A DNA stretch of 64,000 nucleotides. It comes from Mycobacterium sp. 852014-50255_SCH5639931 (GTDB lineage: Bacteria; Actinomycetota; Actinomycetes; Mycobacteriales; Mycobacteriaceae). The notes under the pieces were generated by a model. That model was not told the origin of the DNA. It made no database searches and saw only the letters and a program-made list of their open reading frames with translations. Numbering within the stretch: position 1 is the first letter of the stretch; the number at the start of each line of letters is the position of its first letter. Below, piece by piece: positions 1-8,162 of the stretch. A program made the translations under genes and the position numbers. The DNA lies in contig NZ_LZSV01000026.1 of NCBI RefSeq assembly GCF_001665605.1, positions 1-64,000 on the forward strand, given 5' to 3'.

Positions 1-266
1 ATGTCGAGCAGTCGCATAACCCACATCCGGCGGTACAGCTCCAGCTGTTCACCGAGGTTTACGGCCAACAGATCGGGCGAGGTGTGCGCGGCGTCCAGCG
101 CCTCGGCGCGCGACGCCGCCGCGAGCAGCCGGTCGTGCAGATTCCTGCGGGCGAGAACTCCCAGGCTCAAGTCGATGGTCACACCGAGCGCCATCAACAG
201 CAGCGCCAGCAACGCCACCACCACCAGCGTCACCCGTCGCTGCAGGGAGGGAGTCCGAGTCGTCAT
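1..266 (-). CDS. Sensor histidine kinase, N-terminal part (runs off the window)
   Basis: The ATG at 266-264 overlaps the stop of the upstream response regulator gene (ATGA), so the two are translationally coupled, as is usual for a two-component pair. The 88 visible residues begin MTRTPSLQRRVTLVVV and contain one clear membrane helix (about residues 12-34) after a basic N-terminus, followed by the start of an extracytoplasmic region rich in Arg, Ala and Leu. The kinase core (HAMP, H-box, ATPase) would lie beyond base 1 and is not visible. Its identity as a kinase is inferred from this position and topology. The stimulus is unknown. Confidence 0.75.
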   Translation of the reverse strand, partial: MTTRTPSLQRRVTLVVVALLALLLMALGVTIDLSLGVLARRNLHDRLLAAASRAEALDAAHTSPDLLAVNLGEQLELYRRMWVMRLLD

Positions 267-976
267 GATCGCTGGGGTTGCAGCCGGTAGCCGATGCCGC
301 GCACGGTGTGCAGTATCCGCGGCCCGTGGGCTTCGAGCTTGCGCCGCAAGCCGCTCACGTGCACCTGGACCAGGTTGGGGTCGTAGGCGTCGTACCCCCA
401 CACGGCGTTCAGGATTTGGCTGGCGCTGACAATGCGGCCGCGCTGCTCCACGAGGAAGGCCAGCAGCCGCAACTCGGTTGCCGTCAGGTCGAGGCGACGA
501 CCATTGCGCGCGGCCAGGCCGGCTTCGGAGTCGAGCATCAGGTCGCCGAGCTGAACGACTTGCGGCAGCCGCCCGCGCCGGCGCAACACCGCGCCGACCC
601 GCGAGACCAGTTCGGCCAGCTCGAACGGTTTGATCACGTAATCGTCGGCCCCGCCATCCAGGCCGCGCAGCCGATCTTGCAGGCCGTCGCGCGCCGTGAT
701 CAAGACGATCCCGACGTCGCCCCAGTCGCGGATGACGCCGATGAGGTCGAACCCATCGCGCCCCGGCAGCATGACGTCGAGCACCACCAGGTCCGGCCGC
801 AGCCCGTCCAGAGCCTCCTCGAGCCCGTCGCCGTCACGGCGGCCGACGGTGTGATAGCCGACGTCGGTGAGCGCCTCGCTGACCATTTCGCGAATCGTCT
901 CGGAGTCTTCGACCACCAGGACCCGGGGCGCGCCGACGCTGAACTGGCCGGCGGCGACCCGGGGGCTGTTCGTCAT
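263..976 (-). CDS. OmpR/PhoB-family response regulator
   Basis: This 237-residue regulator has an N-terminal receiver domain (about residues 18-130) and a C-terminal winged-helix DNA-binding domain (about 140-235). The phosphoacceptor is Asp67 in VVLDVMLPG. The acidic pair is in VVEDSE, and the switch Thr/Lys residues are in LITARD and VIKPF. The winged helix ends with the typical HTVRGIGYRL. I chose the ATG at 976 because the open frame upstream is not conserved-looking and the receiver fold begins directly after MTNSPRVAAG. It is the first gene of a coupled pair with the kinase at 266. A 20-bp perfect inverted repeat lies upstream at 1081-1147. The target genes are unknown; the two proline-rich membrane genes on the opposite strand are possible targets by position only. 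Confidence 0.92.
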   Translation of the reverse strand: MTNSPRVAAGQFSVGAPRVLVVEDSETIREMVSEALTDVGYHTVGRRDGDGLEEALDGLRPDLVVLDVMLPGRDGFDLIGVIRDWGDVGIVLITARDGLQDRLRGLDGGADDYVIKPFELAELVSRVGAVLRRRGRLPQVVQLGDLMLDSEAGLAARNGRRLDLTATELRLLAFLVEQRGRIVSASQILNAVWGYDAYDPNLVQVHVSGLRRKLEAHGPRILHTVRGIGYRLQPQRS

Positions 977-1080
977 GCCTCCCATTGTCGGCGCCGGTTC
1001 TGAAACCAACCTGAAGCGTCGCGTGGACCCGTCTGTCACCGCAGCCCCACTAATCCCAAGAACGTAGGGATGCGACGAAT

Positions 1081-1147
1081 TGCCCGCCTCAGAGCGACAA
1101 GCCCGCTCCCCGGGTAGCCTCCTCGCATTGTCGCTCTGAGGCGGGCA
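1081..1147. repeat. Perfect 20-bp inverted repeat, 27-nt loop (family 1)
   Basis: The arms are 1081-1100 (TGCCCGCCTCAGAGCGACAA) and 1128-1147, its exact reverse complement. The element sits between divergent genes, upstream of both, so it is not an ordinary terminator. A second member of the same family, with core CCCGCCTC(A/C)GAGCGAC, lies at 43869-43920. Confidence 0.9.
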
Positions 1148-1239
1148 CAACGCCGCTCACCTTCGCTGGTGACAGAAGTGACTCACGGGGTATCAGTTCT
1201 TCAGGTCCACTTCAGTTCCGGCGCCTACCGTCCGGTGCC

Positions 1240-1629
1240 ATGACCACAAACGACGACATCGACACCCATCCACCCGCACCGCCGCCGGCCGCCCATCCCC
1301 CACGTGAGCCTCGCCGCCACTCGACCGGAGTGGTGGTCGGCGTCGGGGTGGCGGGCGCGCTGATCGGCGCGGCGGGCACCATCGCAGCGATCGCCTTCGC
1401 CTGGATCATCACCGCCGGGCCGCCCGGGCCGCCGCTACCGCCTGGGCCACCGCCGATGATGGCGCTGCAGCACGGACCGCCTCCCCCGCCGATGGGCTGG
1501 CCCATGGGCGGCTTCGGGTTTGCGCCGCCGCCCGGCGCGCCCGGGCCGCCTGGGCCGCCGCACGGGTTCGGGCCGCCTCCTCCCGGCGAGGCCTCCCCGC
1601 CACCGGCGCAACCGTCTCCGCACAGCTGA
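1240..1629 (+). CDS. Proline/glycine-rich single-pass membrane protein
   Basis: This 129-residue protein has a hydrophilic N-terminus rich in Pro, His and Arg (1-30) and one membrane helix (about 30-58: VVVGVGVAGALIGAAG onward). The tail is made of PPG, GPP and PPPP stretches with Met and Phe, ending PPPAQPSPHS. The N-in orientation would place the tail outside the membrane. The gene is followed by a strong hairpin (1635-1673) and then by a second small protein of the same architecture at 1728. I do not recognise a named family, and the low-complexity tail makes homology calls unreliable. It could be an envelope or surface protein. Confidence 0.7.
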   Translation: MTTNDDIDTHPPAPPPAAHPPREPRRHSTGVVVGVGVAGALIGAAGTIAAIAFAWIITAGPPGPPLPPGPPPMMALQHGPPPPPMGWPMGGFGFAPPPGAPGPPGPPHGFGPPPPGEASPPPAQPSPHS

Positions 1630-1634
1630 CCAGC

Positions 1635-1673
1635 CTGCCGCCGTCACGATCCATCAAATCGTGACGGCGGCAG
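1635..1673 (+). terminator. 16-bp perfect hairpin terminator
   Basis: Arms 1635-1650 and 1658-1673 pair perfectly (CTGCCGCCGTCACGAT with its complement) around a 7-nt loop. It starts 5 bases after the stop of the preceding gene. There is no U-run, as is usual for mycobacterial terminators. Confidence 0.75.
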
Positions 1674-1727
1674 CTGTCCCGCCAGTAGCGTCTGGATTAC
1701 CGACATCCGACGACAGTGGAGAGCCGC

Positions 1728-1994
1728 ATGACCTCGGACAACATCGGAACCCGCCGCTTCCCGGCCGGCGTCGCCGCCGTCGCCGGGCTGGCCGGCCTGG
1801 TGCTCGGCGCGCTCGCCGCCTTCGCGATCACCGGGTTGGTCTGGACGGTCCGGGTCCAGCTTCCACCGCCGCCCTACCCGCCGCCGCTGTCGTCGCAGGC
1901 GGGTGGCGGGTGCGTCTACCCGTCGCCGCCCGCCCCCACGTCCGCGCCGGGCGTCGTCCCCGCGTCACCGCTGCCGCCTGGGCCACACGCCTAA
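1728..1994 (+). CDS. Small proline-rich membrane protein
   Basis: This 88-residue protein (MTSDNIGTRR onward) has a membrane helix at about residues 15-40 (AAVAGLAGLVLGALAAFAI) and a proline-rich tail with PPPPYPPP and a single Cys. The ATG at 1728 is preferred over the in-frame GTG at 1716 because GGAGAG ends 4-5 bases upstream of it. It shares architecture with the protein at 1240 (short polar N-terminus, one helix, proline-rich tail), suggesting an old duplication. The stop overlaps the next start (TAATG). Function unknown. Confidence 0.7.
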   Translation: MTSDNIGTRRFPAGVAAVAGLAGLVLGALAAFAITGLVWTVRVQLPPPPYPPPLSSQAGGGCVYPSPPAPTSAPGVVPASPLPPGPHA

Positions 1995-2476
1995 TGGCCG
2001 GGCGACCCGCGTCTTTTCTGCCCAGGCTCGGCGCACGCGTGCTGCGGTCGCGTCGGCTGATGCGCGCACCGATCTGGATCTACAAGGCCCGCGCGGGCGC
2101 GCTGTTCGGCTCGCGCCTGCTGATGCTCGAGCACGTTGGCCGCAAGTCCGGCGCCGCGCGCTATGTGGTGCTGGAGGTGGTCGGTCACTCCTCGCCGGAC
2201 ACTTACATCGTCGCCTCCGGATTCGGCCGAAAGGCGCAGTGGTTCCGCAACATCCAGGCCAACCCGCGGGTGCGTGTCTACGCGGGCAGCCAGGCGCCCA
2301 GGCGCGCTACCGCCCGCATCCTCGACCAACAGGAGGCCGATCGGGCGCTCGCCGCGTACGTCAGCCGTCATCGCCAGGCCTGGGAACAGATGAGGCCGGT
2401 GCTGGAGGAAACGCTCGGGGTACCGATCACCGAAACCGACACACCGCTACCACTGGTCGAGTTGCGCCTGGACTAG
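1994..2476 (+). CDS. Deazaflavin-dependent (DDN-type) nitroreductase/quinone reductase family protein
   Basis: This 160-residue protein resembles the split-barrel family that includes M. tuberculosis Ddn and related F420H2-dependent reductases. It has an N-terminal helix with WIYKARAGALFGSRLLMLEH, then the family signature GRKSG (about 51-55), then YIVASGFGRKAQWFRNIQANP, a typical motif of the F420-binding core. The start is the ATG at 1994, overlapping the previous stop; the frame stays open further upstream but is out of phase with the preceding gene and shadow-like. Activity on menaquinone or nitro compounds is a family-level inference. It ends tail-to-tail with the DoxX-like gene with a 4-base overlap. 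Confidence 0.85.
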   Translation: MAGRPASFLPRLGARVLRSRRLMRAPIWIYKARAGALFGSRLLMLEHVGRKSGAARYVVLEVVGHSSPDTYIVASGFGRKAQWFRNIQANPRVRVYAGSQAPRRATARILDQQEADRALAAYVSRHRQAWEQMRPVLEETLGVPITETDTPLPLVELRLD

Positions 2477-2829
2477 TTGCGGTCCGGCCCCTTCGCCGTC
2501 ATCACGGCGAACGTAGCGAGGAACACCGCGGCCGGGAGCGCGTTGACGACCCTGTCGCGGACGCGGATGTGCGCGCCGAGCGCCAAGACGAAATAGACCG
2601 TCAGCATCGCCGTCGTCACCCGCGCCAGGACCGGGAACCGGCTGACCGACAGCAAGCCCACGGCGGCTGCCCCCTTCACCGCCGGCAGCACCGGCCGAAC
2701 GTTCTCCGGCAACCCAACGTCATCGAGAACCTTCCTGATCGGTGCCACCTGGACACCGCACAAGACGGCGTCCACGGCGTGGAAGGCGCCGAGCGCCACG
2801 TAGGTCTTCGGCGAAGTGAAAAGGCTCAT
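2473..2829 (-). CDS. DoxX-like four-helix membrane protein
   Basis: This 118-residue protein is predicted to have four membrane helices: ALGAFHAVDAVLC, ILPAVKGAAAVGLLSVS, VARVTTAMLTVYFVLAL and VVNALPAAVFLATFAV. This matches the size and topology of DoxX/DUF4267-like proteins. It lies 9 bases downstream of the SPFH gene on the same strand and is probably co-transcribed with the NfeD-SPFH pair. Its biochemical role is unknown. Confidence 0.65.
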   Translation of the reverse strand: MSLFTSPKTYVALGAFHAVDAVLCGVQVAPIRKVLDDVGLPENVRPVLPAVKGAAAVGLLSVSRFPVLARVTTAMLTVYFVLALGAHIRVRDRVVNALPAAVFLATFAVMTAKGPDRN

Positions 2830-2838
2830 CCGGCAATC

Positions 2839-3987
2839 CTATTGGGCCAACTGCGGCGGCGTCCCCGGCAGCGTGCCGTCCACCGGCTGGCGGGCGCTCG
2901 CTTCGGCCTTGGCCACCGCCTGGGCGATCGCGGGGTCGGTCTCGGTGGAGAACCAGTCGGCGATGTCCGCGTCGTCTGATTCGGCGGCGTGCTGAGGTGT
3001 GTCGTCGACCGGGGAGGGCTCGAACCGGAACACTCCGTCCTGACCCGGGGTGCCCAGCATTCTGGTGAATCCCTGTAGCGCCGCGTTGAAGTCGCTCGGC
3101 ACCACCCACACCTTGTTGGCGTCGCCGCGCGCCATCTCCGGCAGCGTCTGCAGGTACTGGTAGGCCAGCATCTCCGGGGTGGGCCTGCCGGCCTTGATCG
3201 CGGCGAACGTCTTCTCGATGGCCTTGGCCTGCCCCTGCGCCCGCAGGTAGGCCGCGGCGCGCTCACCTTGGGCGCGCAGCATGCGGGACTGCCGTTCGGC
3301 CTCGGCGGCCAGGATCGCGGCCTGCTTGGCGCCCTCGGCGGCCAGGATCTGCGCCTGCTTCGCGCCTTCGGCCTGGGTGATCGCGGCCTGCCGGTTACCT
3401 TCGGCGGTCAAGATCATCGCTCGCTTCTCGCGGTCGGCCTTCATCTGCTTTTCCATCGACGCCTGGATGGACGGCGGCGGGTCGATGCTGCGCAACTCGA
3501 CCCGGGCGACCCGCAGGCCCCAGCGACCGGTCGCCTCGTCGAGCACGCCGCGCAATTGACCGTTGATCTGGTCGCGTGACGTCAGTGTCTGCTCGAGCGT
3601 CATGCCGCCCACCACGTTGCGCAGCGTGGTGGTGGTGAGCTGCTCCACGCCGACGATGTAGTTGCTGATCTCGTAGACGGCCGCCTGCGGCACGGTGACC
3701 TGGAAGTAGACCACGGTGTCGATGTTGAGGGTCAGGTTGTCCTCGGTGATCACCGGCTGCGGCGGGAACGACACCACCCGCTCGCGCAGGTCCACCCGCG
3801 CGCGGACCCGGTCGATGAACGGCACCAACAACGTCAGCTGACCACTGACCGTCCGGCTATATCGACCCAGCCGCTCGATCACCGCGGCCTCCGCCTGCGG
3901 TATCAGGGCCACCGACTTGGCCACCACGACAATGGCGAATATCACCAAGACGACCAGCAACACCAAACCAGCAACCGCACCTTGCAC
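2839..3987 (-). CDS. SPFH/stomatin-like band 7 protein (Rv1488-like)
   Basis: This 382-residue protein has one N-terminal membrane helix (about residues 4-24) and a band 7/SPFH domain (about 30-190; IPQAEAAVIERLGRYSRTVSGQ). A long Ala/Glu/Gln coiled coil (about 190-265) contains four near-copies of the AEGAKQAQILAAEGAKQAAI type. Such proteins oligomerise on the inner membrane and scaffold membrane domains. The C-terminal 90 residues are low complexity. The NfeD gene lies 49 bases upstream on the same strand, and NfeD/SPFH pairs are a recognised operon type. The size is close to the M. tuberculosis homologue. Confidence 0.93.
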   Translation of the reverse strand: MQGAVAGLVLLVVLVIFAIVVVAKSVALIPQAEAAVIERLGRYSRTVSGQLTLLVPFIDRVRARVDLRERVVSFPPQPVITEDNLTLNIDTVVYFQVTVPQAAVYEISNYIVGVEQLTTTTLRNVVGGMTLEQTLTSRDQINGQLRGVLDEATGRWGLRVARVELRSIDPPPSIQASMEKQMKADREKRAMILTAEGNRQAAITQAEGAKQAQILAAEGAKQAAILAAEAERQSRMLRAQGERAAAYLRAQGQAKAIEKTFAAIKAGRPTPEMLAYQYLQTLPEMARGDANKVWVVPSDFNAALQGFTRMLGTPGQDGVFRFEPSPVDDTPQHAAESDDADIADWFSTETDPAIAQAVAKAEASARQPVDGTLPGTPPQLAQ

Positions 3988-4036
3988 GGGAGTTCCTTTC
4001 TCTACCAGGGTCTCTGGCAGCGTCCTCGCGCAGCCG

Positions 4037-4474
4037 TTATGGACCGCTCTTGAAGACCACCGCCGTGGCGCCGTCGATCTGCAAGACGGTCACCGACTCC
4101 CCCGGTTCGTATACATCCCCATCGTTGAGCGGACGCGCGGTCCACACCTCGCCGTCGAGCTTCACCTGGCCCCCGTCGCGGGCGATTCGCTCGAGCACCA
4201 ATGCGTTCTTGCCCTCCAGCGCCTCGATACCCATCTGCGGCACGTGCGCGGGCGTCAGTTGCCGCCGCAGCGCCGGGCGGACCAGCACCAAGAGCAGCAC
4301 CGAAACGACGAGGAACACGATCCCGTCCGCCCAGCCGGGCCAATCCGTCAGCCAGCTTGTGATTGCCGCGGCCAGCGCACCGCCGCCGAGCATCACCAAA
4401 AACATATGGCCGGTGAGCGCCTCCGCACCGGCAAGCACCAGCGCAAATATTAGCCAAAGCACCGCGGCGTGCAT
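4037..4474 (-). CDS. NfeD-family membrane protein, short form (Rv1487-like)
   Basis: This 145-residue protein has three membrane helices in the first 80 residues (LWLIFALVLAGAEAL; LVMLGGGALAAAI; DGIVFLVVSVLLLVLV). A C-terminal OB-fold-like domain follows (about 85-145, GKNALVLERIARDGGQVKLDGEVWTA). This is the short NfeD class without the ClpP-like protease domain. The ATG at 4474 matches the expected length; the frame stays open a further 14 codons upstream. It probably works with the adjacent SPFH protein. Its gene is divergent from the next gene across 57 bases. Confidence 0.9.
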   Translation of the reverse strand: MHAAVLWLIFALVLAGAEALTGHMFLVMLGGGALAAAITSWLTDWPGWADGIVFLVVSVLLLVLVRPALRRQLTPAHVPQMGIEALEGKNALVLERIARDGGQVKLDGEVWTARPLNDGDVYEPGESVTVLQIDGATAVVFKSGP

Positions 4475-4531
4475 GCGGCCAGAATACGCGTGATCCGCCT
4501 TTGCCGGGCAAAACAACTACACTGCGGAATC

Positions 4532-5458
4532 GTGTGGTGTCCCAGTGTCTCGCTGTCCCTGTGGGCCAATGCCTGGCTCGCAGGCAAGGCCGCGCCCGAC
4601 GACGTCTTGGACGCGTTATCGGTATGGGCGCCAAAGCAATCGGTCACCGCGTATGATGCGGTCGCCGCCGGTCACACCGGGCTGCCGTGGCCCGATGTGC
4701 ACGACGCCGGAACGGTGACTCTGCTGCAGACACTGCGCGCGGCGGTCGGCCGGTCGGCGCCCACTCCGGATGGCCCGGGCCGGCTGCGCGGGACGATCAA
4801 TATGCTTTTGCCCGTGCCCGGCGACGTGCGCGGGCTTGCCCCCGGGACGCAGTTCGAGCGTGACGCCCTGGCCGCGGGCGAGGCGATCATCGTCGCCAAT
4901 CCGCACGATCCCGCCACCGCCGTCGGGCTGGTCCCCGAGTTCTCCTACGACGACGAGCCCGAGGACTTCGCCGATCTGTGCACGGTGGGCTGGACGGTGT
5001 ACTCGCTGCCGGGCGCGCCGGTTCTCGACCATTACGAGCTCGGCGATGCCGAATACGAGCTGCGCTCGGCAGTCCGGTCCGCCGCCGACGCGCTCGGCGC
5101 CATCGGGCTGGGAACGGCCGCGGCCGACATCGACGATCCGCGGGGACTCGTCGAGCAACTGCTGGAATCCACACGGCAGCACCGGGTTCCCGAACATGCG
5201 CCGACCCGGGCGCTGCGGGTGCTGGAGAATGCCGCGCACGTCGACGCCATCGTCGCGGTCAGCGCCGGACTCAGTCGGTCACCCGACTCGCCGGAGCGGT
5301 TCACCGCCCCCGTCGTCGCCGGCCCGGAGCCGTTCGGCACCCAATCGTCTTCGGAGGCCCGCATCGCCAGCGACGCGCTGCGGCCGCTGACCGCGGTGGT
5401 GCGTTCGGCGCGGATGGCCGCCGTCACCGCGATCCTGCACTCGGCGTGGGCTGACTAG
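4532..5458 (+). CDS. Conserved mycobacterial protein of unknown function (Rv1486c-like)
   Basis: The product is about 308 residues, soluble and acidic, with no signal peptide or membrane helix. The C-terminal part (about 215-308) is Ala-rich and helical. It matches, in position and sequence character, the unknown gene next to the ferrochelatase gene in M. tuberculosis. The start is uncertain: the GTG at 4532 (VWCPSVSLSLWANAW) has no strong ribosome binding site. An internal GTG at 4544 or the ATG at 4469 are alternatives, but 4469 would overlap the divergent NfeD gene. I see no enzyme motif. Confidence 0.8.
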   Translation: MWCPSVSLSLWANAWLAGKAAPDDVLDALSVWAPKQSVTAYDAVAAGHTGLPWPDVHDAGTVTLLQTLRAAVGRSAPTPDGPGRLRGTINMLLPVPGDVRGLAPGTQFERDALAAGEAIIVANPHDPATAVGLVPEFSYDDEPEDFADLCTVGWTVYSLPGAPVLDHYELGDAEYELRSAVRSAADALGAIGLGTAAADIDDPRGLVEQLLESTRQHRVPEHAPTRALRVLENAAHVDAIVAVSAGLSRSPDSPERFTAPVVAGPEPFGTQSSSEARIASDALRPLTAVVRSARMAAVTAILHSAWAD

Positions 5459-5474
5459 CCCTGATGGCGGCGAC

Positions 5475-5502
5475 CTGGGGGCACCTCCCGCTTGCGGGGG
5501 AC
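5475..5502 (+). repeat. Interspersed repeat, family 2, copy 1
   Basis: These 28 bases begin CTGGGGGCACC and contain the palindrome CCCGCTTGCGGG. They match the reverse complement of 8236-8264 with two substitutions and one single-base indel. The copy lies between the 3' ends of two convergent genes. Confidence 0.8.
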
Positions 5503-5533
5503 TTCGCCCGGCTATGCCCGCTCGCGATCCCCG

Positions 5534-6544
5534 CTAGCCCGCTTCCGAGGCGACGCAGTGCGGCGGACGGCACGGCGCGCCGTCGACGCTGGCCAAACAA
5601 CCGGGCACCGGGTTGGGGCCGGCCACCCGGGCCGGCTGTCGGCCGGTGCGCAGCTCATCGATGAGATCGGCCGCCAGCCGGGCGAATCGGCGATCGGCGT
5701 TGGGCGTGGCGGCCCGGGCGAACGCCAGCCCCGCCGCCTCGGCCTGGGCTCGCAACTCCTCGTCAAGATCCCAGACCACCTCGATGTGGTCGGCGACAAA
5801 CCCGATCGGGCAGACAATGACGGCCTCGGTGCCCGCCCCGGCCAGCGCGGAGAGATGGTCCTCGACACTGGGTTCCAGCCACGGCACCTGCGGCGGGCCC
5901 GAACGCGACTGCCAGGCCAGATCGAAATCGGAGTATCCCGCCTCGGCCGCGACAAGCCTTGTGGCATAGGCGACTTGACGGCTGTACAGCCTCGGGCCCA
6001 GGCGCCGGTCGGCGGCCACCGGAACCGAGTGGGCGGTGAACACCAGCCTCGCGCCATCGGGCACGGTCTGTGCCGCCGCCGCGACGGCGTCGGCGAACAT
6101 CTCGACGACGAGCGGGTGGTCGAAGTAGGGCCGTAGCTTGACCAGCTCGGGCGCGTCGGGTCCGGCCGCGCGGCGCGCCCGGGCGATGTCTTCGGTGTAC
6201 TGCGTGCAGCTCGAGTAGCCACTCCATGCCGACGTGGTGAACACCGCGGCACGCCGAACGCCGTTGTCGCGCATGCTTTTTACGGTTTCTTCAACATAGG
6301 GATCCCAGTTGCGGTTGCCGAAGTAGACCGGCAGGTCCTGCTCCGCCTGGAGCTCGGCGATCAGGGCGCGGTTGATCCCGTTGATCGGTGACACCCCACC
6401 GAAATGCAGGTAGTGCTGTGCGACGTCGTCCAGGCGTTCGGGCGGCACGTTGCGGCCGCGGGTAACGTTCTCCAGGAACGGCCGCACCTGCTCGGGCCCC
6501 TCCGGACCACCGAAGGACAGCAGCAGGACGGCATCGAATTCCAT
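5534..6544 (-). CDS. hemH: Ferrochelatase (coproporphyrin type in Actinobacteria)
   Basis: This 336-residue protein inserts Fe2+ into the porphyrin late in heme synthesis. In actinobacteria the substrate is coproporphyrin III (established for the family, not visible here). Recognisable motifs are LLLSFGGPEGPEQVRPFLENV at the N-terminus, FTTSAWSGYSSCTQY (about 101-115) and FTAHSVPVA (about 178-186), the last carrying the catalytic His. The C-terminus holds Cys residues in PGCLASVDGAPCRPPHC, consistent with the [2Fe-2S] cluster of the mycobacterial enzyme. It lies 6 bases downstream of inhA and is the last gene of the fabG1-inhA-hemH unit. Confidence 0.95.
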   Translation of the reverse strand: MEFDAVLLLSFGGPEGPEQVRPFLENVTRGRNVPPERLDDVAQHYLHFGGVSPINGINRALIAELQAEQDLPVYFGNRNWDPYVEETVKSMRDNGVRRAAVFTTSAWSGYSSCTQYTEDIARARRAAGPDAPELVKLRPYFDHPLVVEMFADAVAAAAQTVPDGARLVFTAHSVPVAADRRLGPRLYSRQVAYATRLVAAEAGYSDFDLAWQSRSGPPQVPWLEPSVEDHLSALAGAGTEAVIVCPIGFVADHIEVVWDLDEELRAQAEAAGLAFARAATPNADRRFARLAADLIDELRTGRQPARVAGPNPVPGCLASVDGAPCRPPHCVASEAG

Positions 6545-6550
6545 TAGCGC

Positions 6551-7360
6551 TTACAGCAATTGGGTGCTGGCGCCGCCGTCGGCGAAGATGATGGTGCCGG
6601 TGGTGGCCGGTAGCCAGTCCGAGAGCAGGGCGCACACCGTTTTGGCGACCGGTGTGGGGTCCTTCATGTTCCAGCCGATCGGTGCGCGCTGGTCCCAGCC
6701 CTCTTCCAGCAGCTGCATCTGGGCGCCGGCCTCCTCGCCGAGCGCACCGCCGACGATCGCGCTCATCGCCAGCGTCCGGATGGGGCCCGCCGCAACGAGA
6801 TTCGAGCGCACCCCGAACTTGCCTGCCTCGCGGGCGACGAACCGATTGACCGATTCCAGCGCGCTCTTGGCCACCGTCATCCAGTTGTAGGCCGGCATGG
6901 CCCGGCTGGGGTCGAAGTCCATGCCGACGATGGACCCGCCGGGGTTCATGATCGGCAGCAGCGCCTTGGCCAGCGACGCATACGAATACGCGGAGATGTG
7001 GATGCCCTTGGAAACGTCCTCGTAGGGCGCGTCGAAGAACGGGTTGATACCCATCCCGGTCTGCGGCATGAAGCCGATCGAGTGCACCACCCCGTCCAGC
7101 TTGTTGCCCTCACCGATCTCGGCGGTAACCCGCTCGGCGAGGCTGTTGAGATGCTCCTCGTTCTGCACGTCGAGTTCGATCAGGGGGGCCTTCTCCGGCA
7201 GCCTGTCGGCGATGCGCTGGATCAGGCGCAACCGGTCGAACCCGGTCAGCACCAACTGCGCCCCCGCTTCCTGGGCCGCCTTGGCGATGTGAAACGCGAT
7301 CGACGAGTCGGTGATGATCCCGGAGACCAGAATCCGTTTGCCGTCGAGCAGTCCTGCCAT
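6551..7360 (-). CDS. inhA: NADH-dependent enoyl-ACP reductase, FAS-II
   Basis: This 269-residue protein has the same length as M. tuberculosis InhA and is nearly identical along most of its sequence. It reduces 2-trans-enoyl-AcpM in mycolic acid chain elongation. The catalytic Tyr158 and Lys165 are present in MPAYNWMTVAK. The nucleotide-binding start is GIITDSSIAFHIA. Ile16, Ile21 and Ser94 (VVHSIGFMPQ), positions where M. tuberculosis isoniazid/ethionamide resistance mutations occur, all carry the susceptible residue. It is 34 bases downstream of fabG1 and probably co-transcribed with it. Conservation is high to the C-terminus (ADGGASTQLL). Confidence 0.98.
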   Translation of the reverse strand: MAGLLDGKRILVSGIITDSSIAFHIAKAAQEAGAQLVLTGFDRLRLIQRIADRLPEKAPLIELDVQNEEHLNSLAERVTAEIGEGNKLDGVVHSIGFMPQTGMGINPFFDAPYEDVSKGIHISAYSYASLAKALLPIMNPGGSIVGMDFDPSRAMPAYNWMTVAKSALESVNRFVAREAGKFGVRSNLVAAGPIRTLAMSAIVGGALGEEAGAQMQLLEEGWDQRAPIGWNMKDPTPVAKTVCALLSDWLPATTGTIIFADGGASTQLL

Positions 7361-7394
7361 GTCTGTCCTTAATATCCTTGTGTCTTAGGTGAAT

Positions 7395-8162
7395 TCAGTG
7401 GCCCATGCCCATGCCGCCGTCGACCGGGATGACCGCGCCGGCGATGTAGCCCGCATCCTCGGACGCCAGGAAGCTGACCGCCCCGGCGACGTCCTCGGCG
7501 GTGCCGACCCGCTTGGCCGGGATGAATTCCAGTGCGCCCGCCTGGATCCGCTCGTCCAGCGCGCGGGTCATCTCGGTGTCGATGTATCCGGGGGCGACCA
7601 CGTTGGCGGTCACCCCGGCCTTGGACAGCTCGCGGGAGATCGAGCGGGACATGCCGATCAGGCCGGCCTTGGCGGCCGCGTAGTTGGCCTGGTTGCCGAT
7701 GCCCCACATGCCGGACACCGACCCGATGAAGATGATGCGGCCGAACCGCTTGCGTTGCATGCTGCGCGACGCCCGCTGTGCCACGCGGAACGCCCCGGTG
7801 AGGTTGGCGTTGATGACCTCCTCGAAACGCTCCTCGGTCATCCGGATGAGGAAGGCGTCCTTCGAGATGCCGGCGTTGGACACCAGCACCTCGACCGGAC
7901 CCTGGTGCTCCTCGACCTCTTTGAAGGCGCGGTCGACCGCATCGTTGTCGGTGACGTCACACACGACGCCGAACAGCCCGTCGGGCGCCCCGGATCCGCG
8001 GTGCGTGACGGCAACCTTGTGGCCGTCGGCTGCCAGCCGCCGCGCGATCGCCAGACCGATTCCCCGGTTTCCGCCCGTCACCAGGACCGAACGGGATACG
8101 AATGCGGGTTTGCCGCCGTCGGCGGCACTTTCGGTGGTGTTCTCGGTGGCCGTGTCAGTCAC
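7395..8162 (-). CDS. fabG1: 3-oxoacyl-ACP reductase MabA, FAS-II
   Basis: This short-chain dehydrogenase of 255 residues, 8 more than in M. tuberculosis because of a longer N-terminus, reduces beta-ketoacyl-AcpM with NADPH in mycolate elongation. The Rossmann motif is TGGNRGIG (about 29-36). The catalytic triad is Ser148, Tyr161 and Lys165 (GNQANYAAAKAG). The GTG start at 8162 follows the conserved leader AGGTTGACGGG. It heads the fabG1-inhA-hemH operon. Confidence 0.97.
   Translation of the reverse strand: MTDTATENTTESAADGGKPAFVSRSVLVTGGNRGIGLAIARRLAADGHKVAVTHRGSGAPDGLFGVVCDVTDNDAVDRAFKEVEEHQGPVEVLVSNAGISKDAFLIRMTEERFEEVINANLTGAFRVAQRASRSMQRKRFGRIIFIGSVSGMWGIGNQANYAAAKAGLIGMSRSISRELSKAGVTANVVAPGYIDTEMTRALDERIQAGALEFIPAKRVGTAEDVAGAVSFLASEDAGYIAGAVIPVDGGMGMGH

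Noticed and set aside
1..429. Plus-strand open frame over the left edge
   Set aside because: The minus strand carries a coupled response regulator/kinase pair with clear motifs; the plus frame is Ser/Arg-rich shadow sequence.
1520..1993. N-terminal extension of the deazaflavin-type reductase by about 158 residues
   Set aside because: The frame is open but overlaps two better supported genes in another frame, is Arg/Pro-rich shadow sequence, and the family's domain begins after the ATG at 1994.
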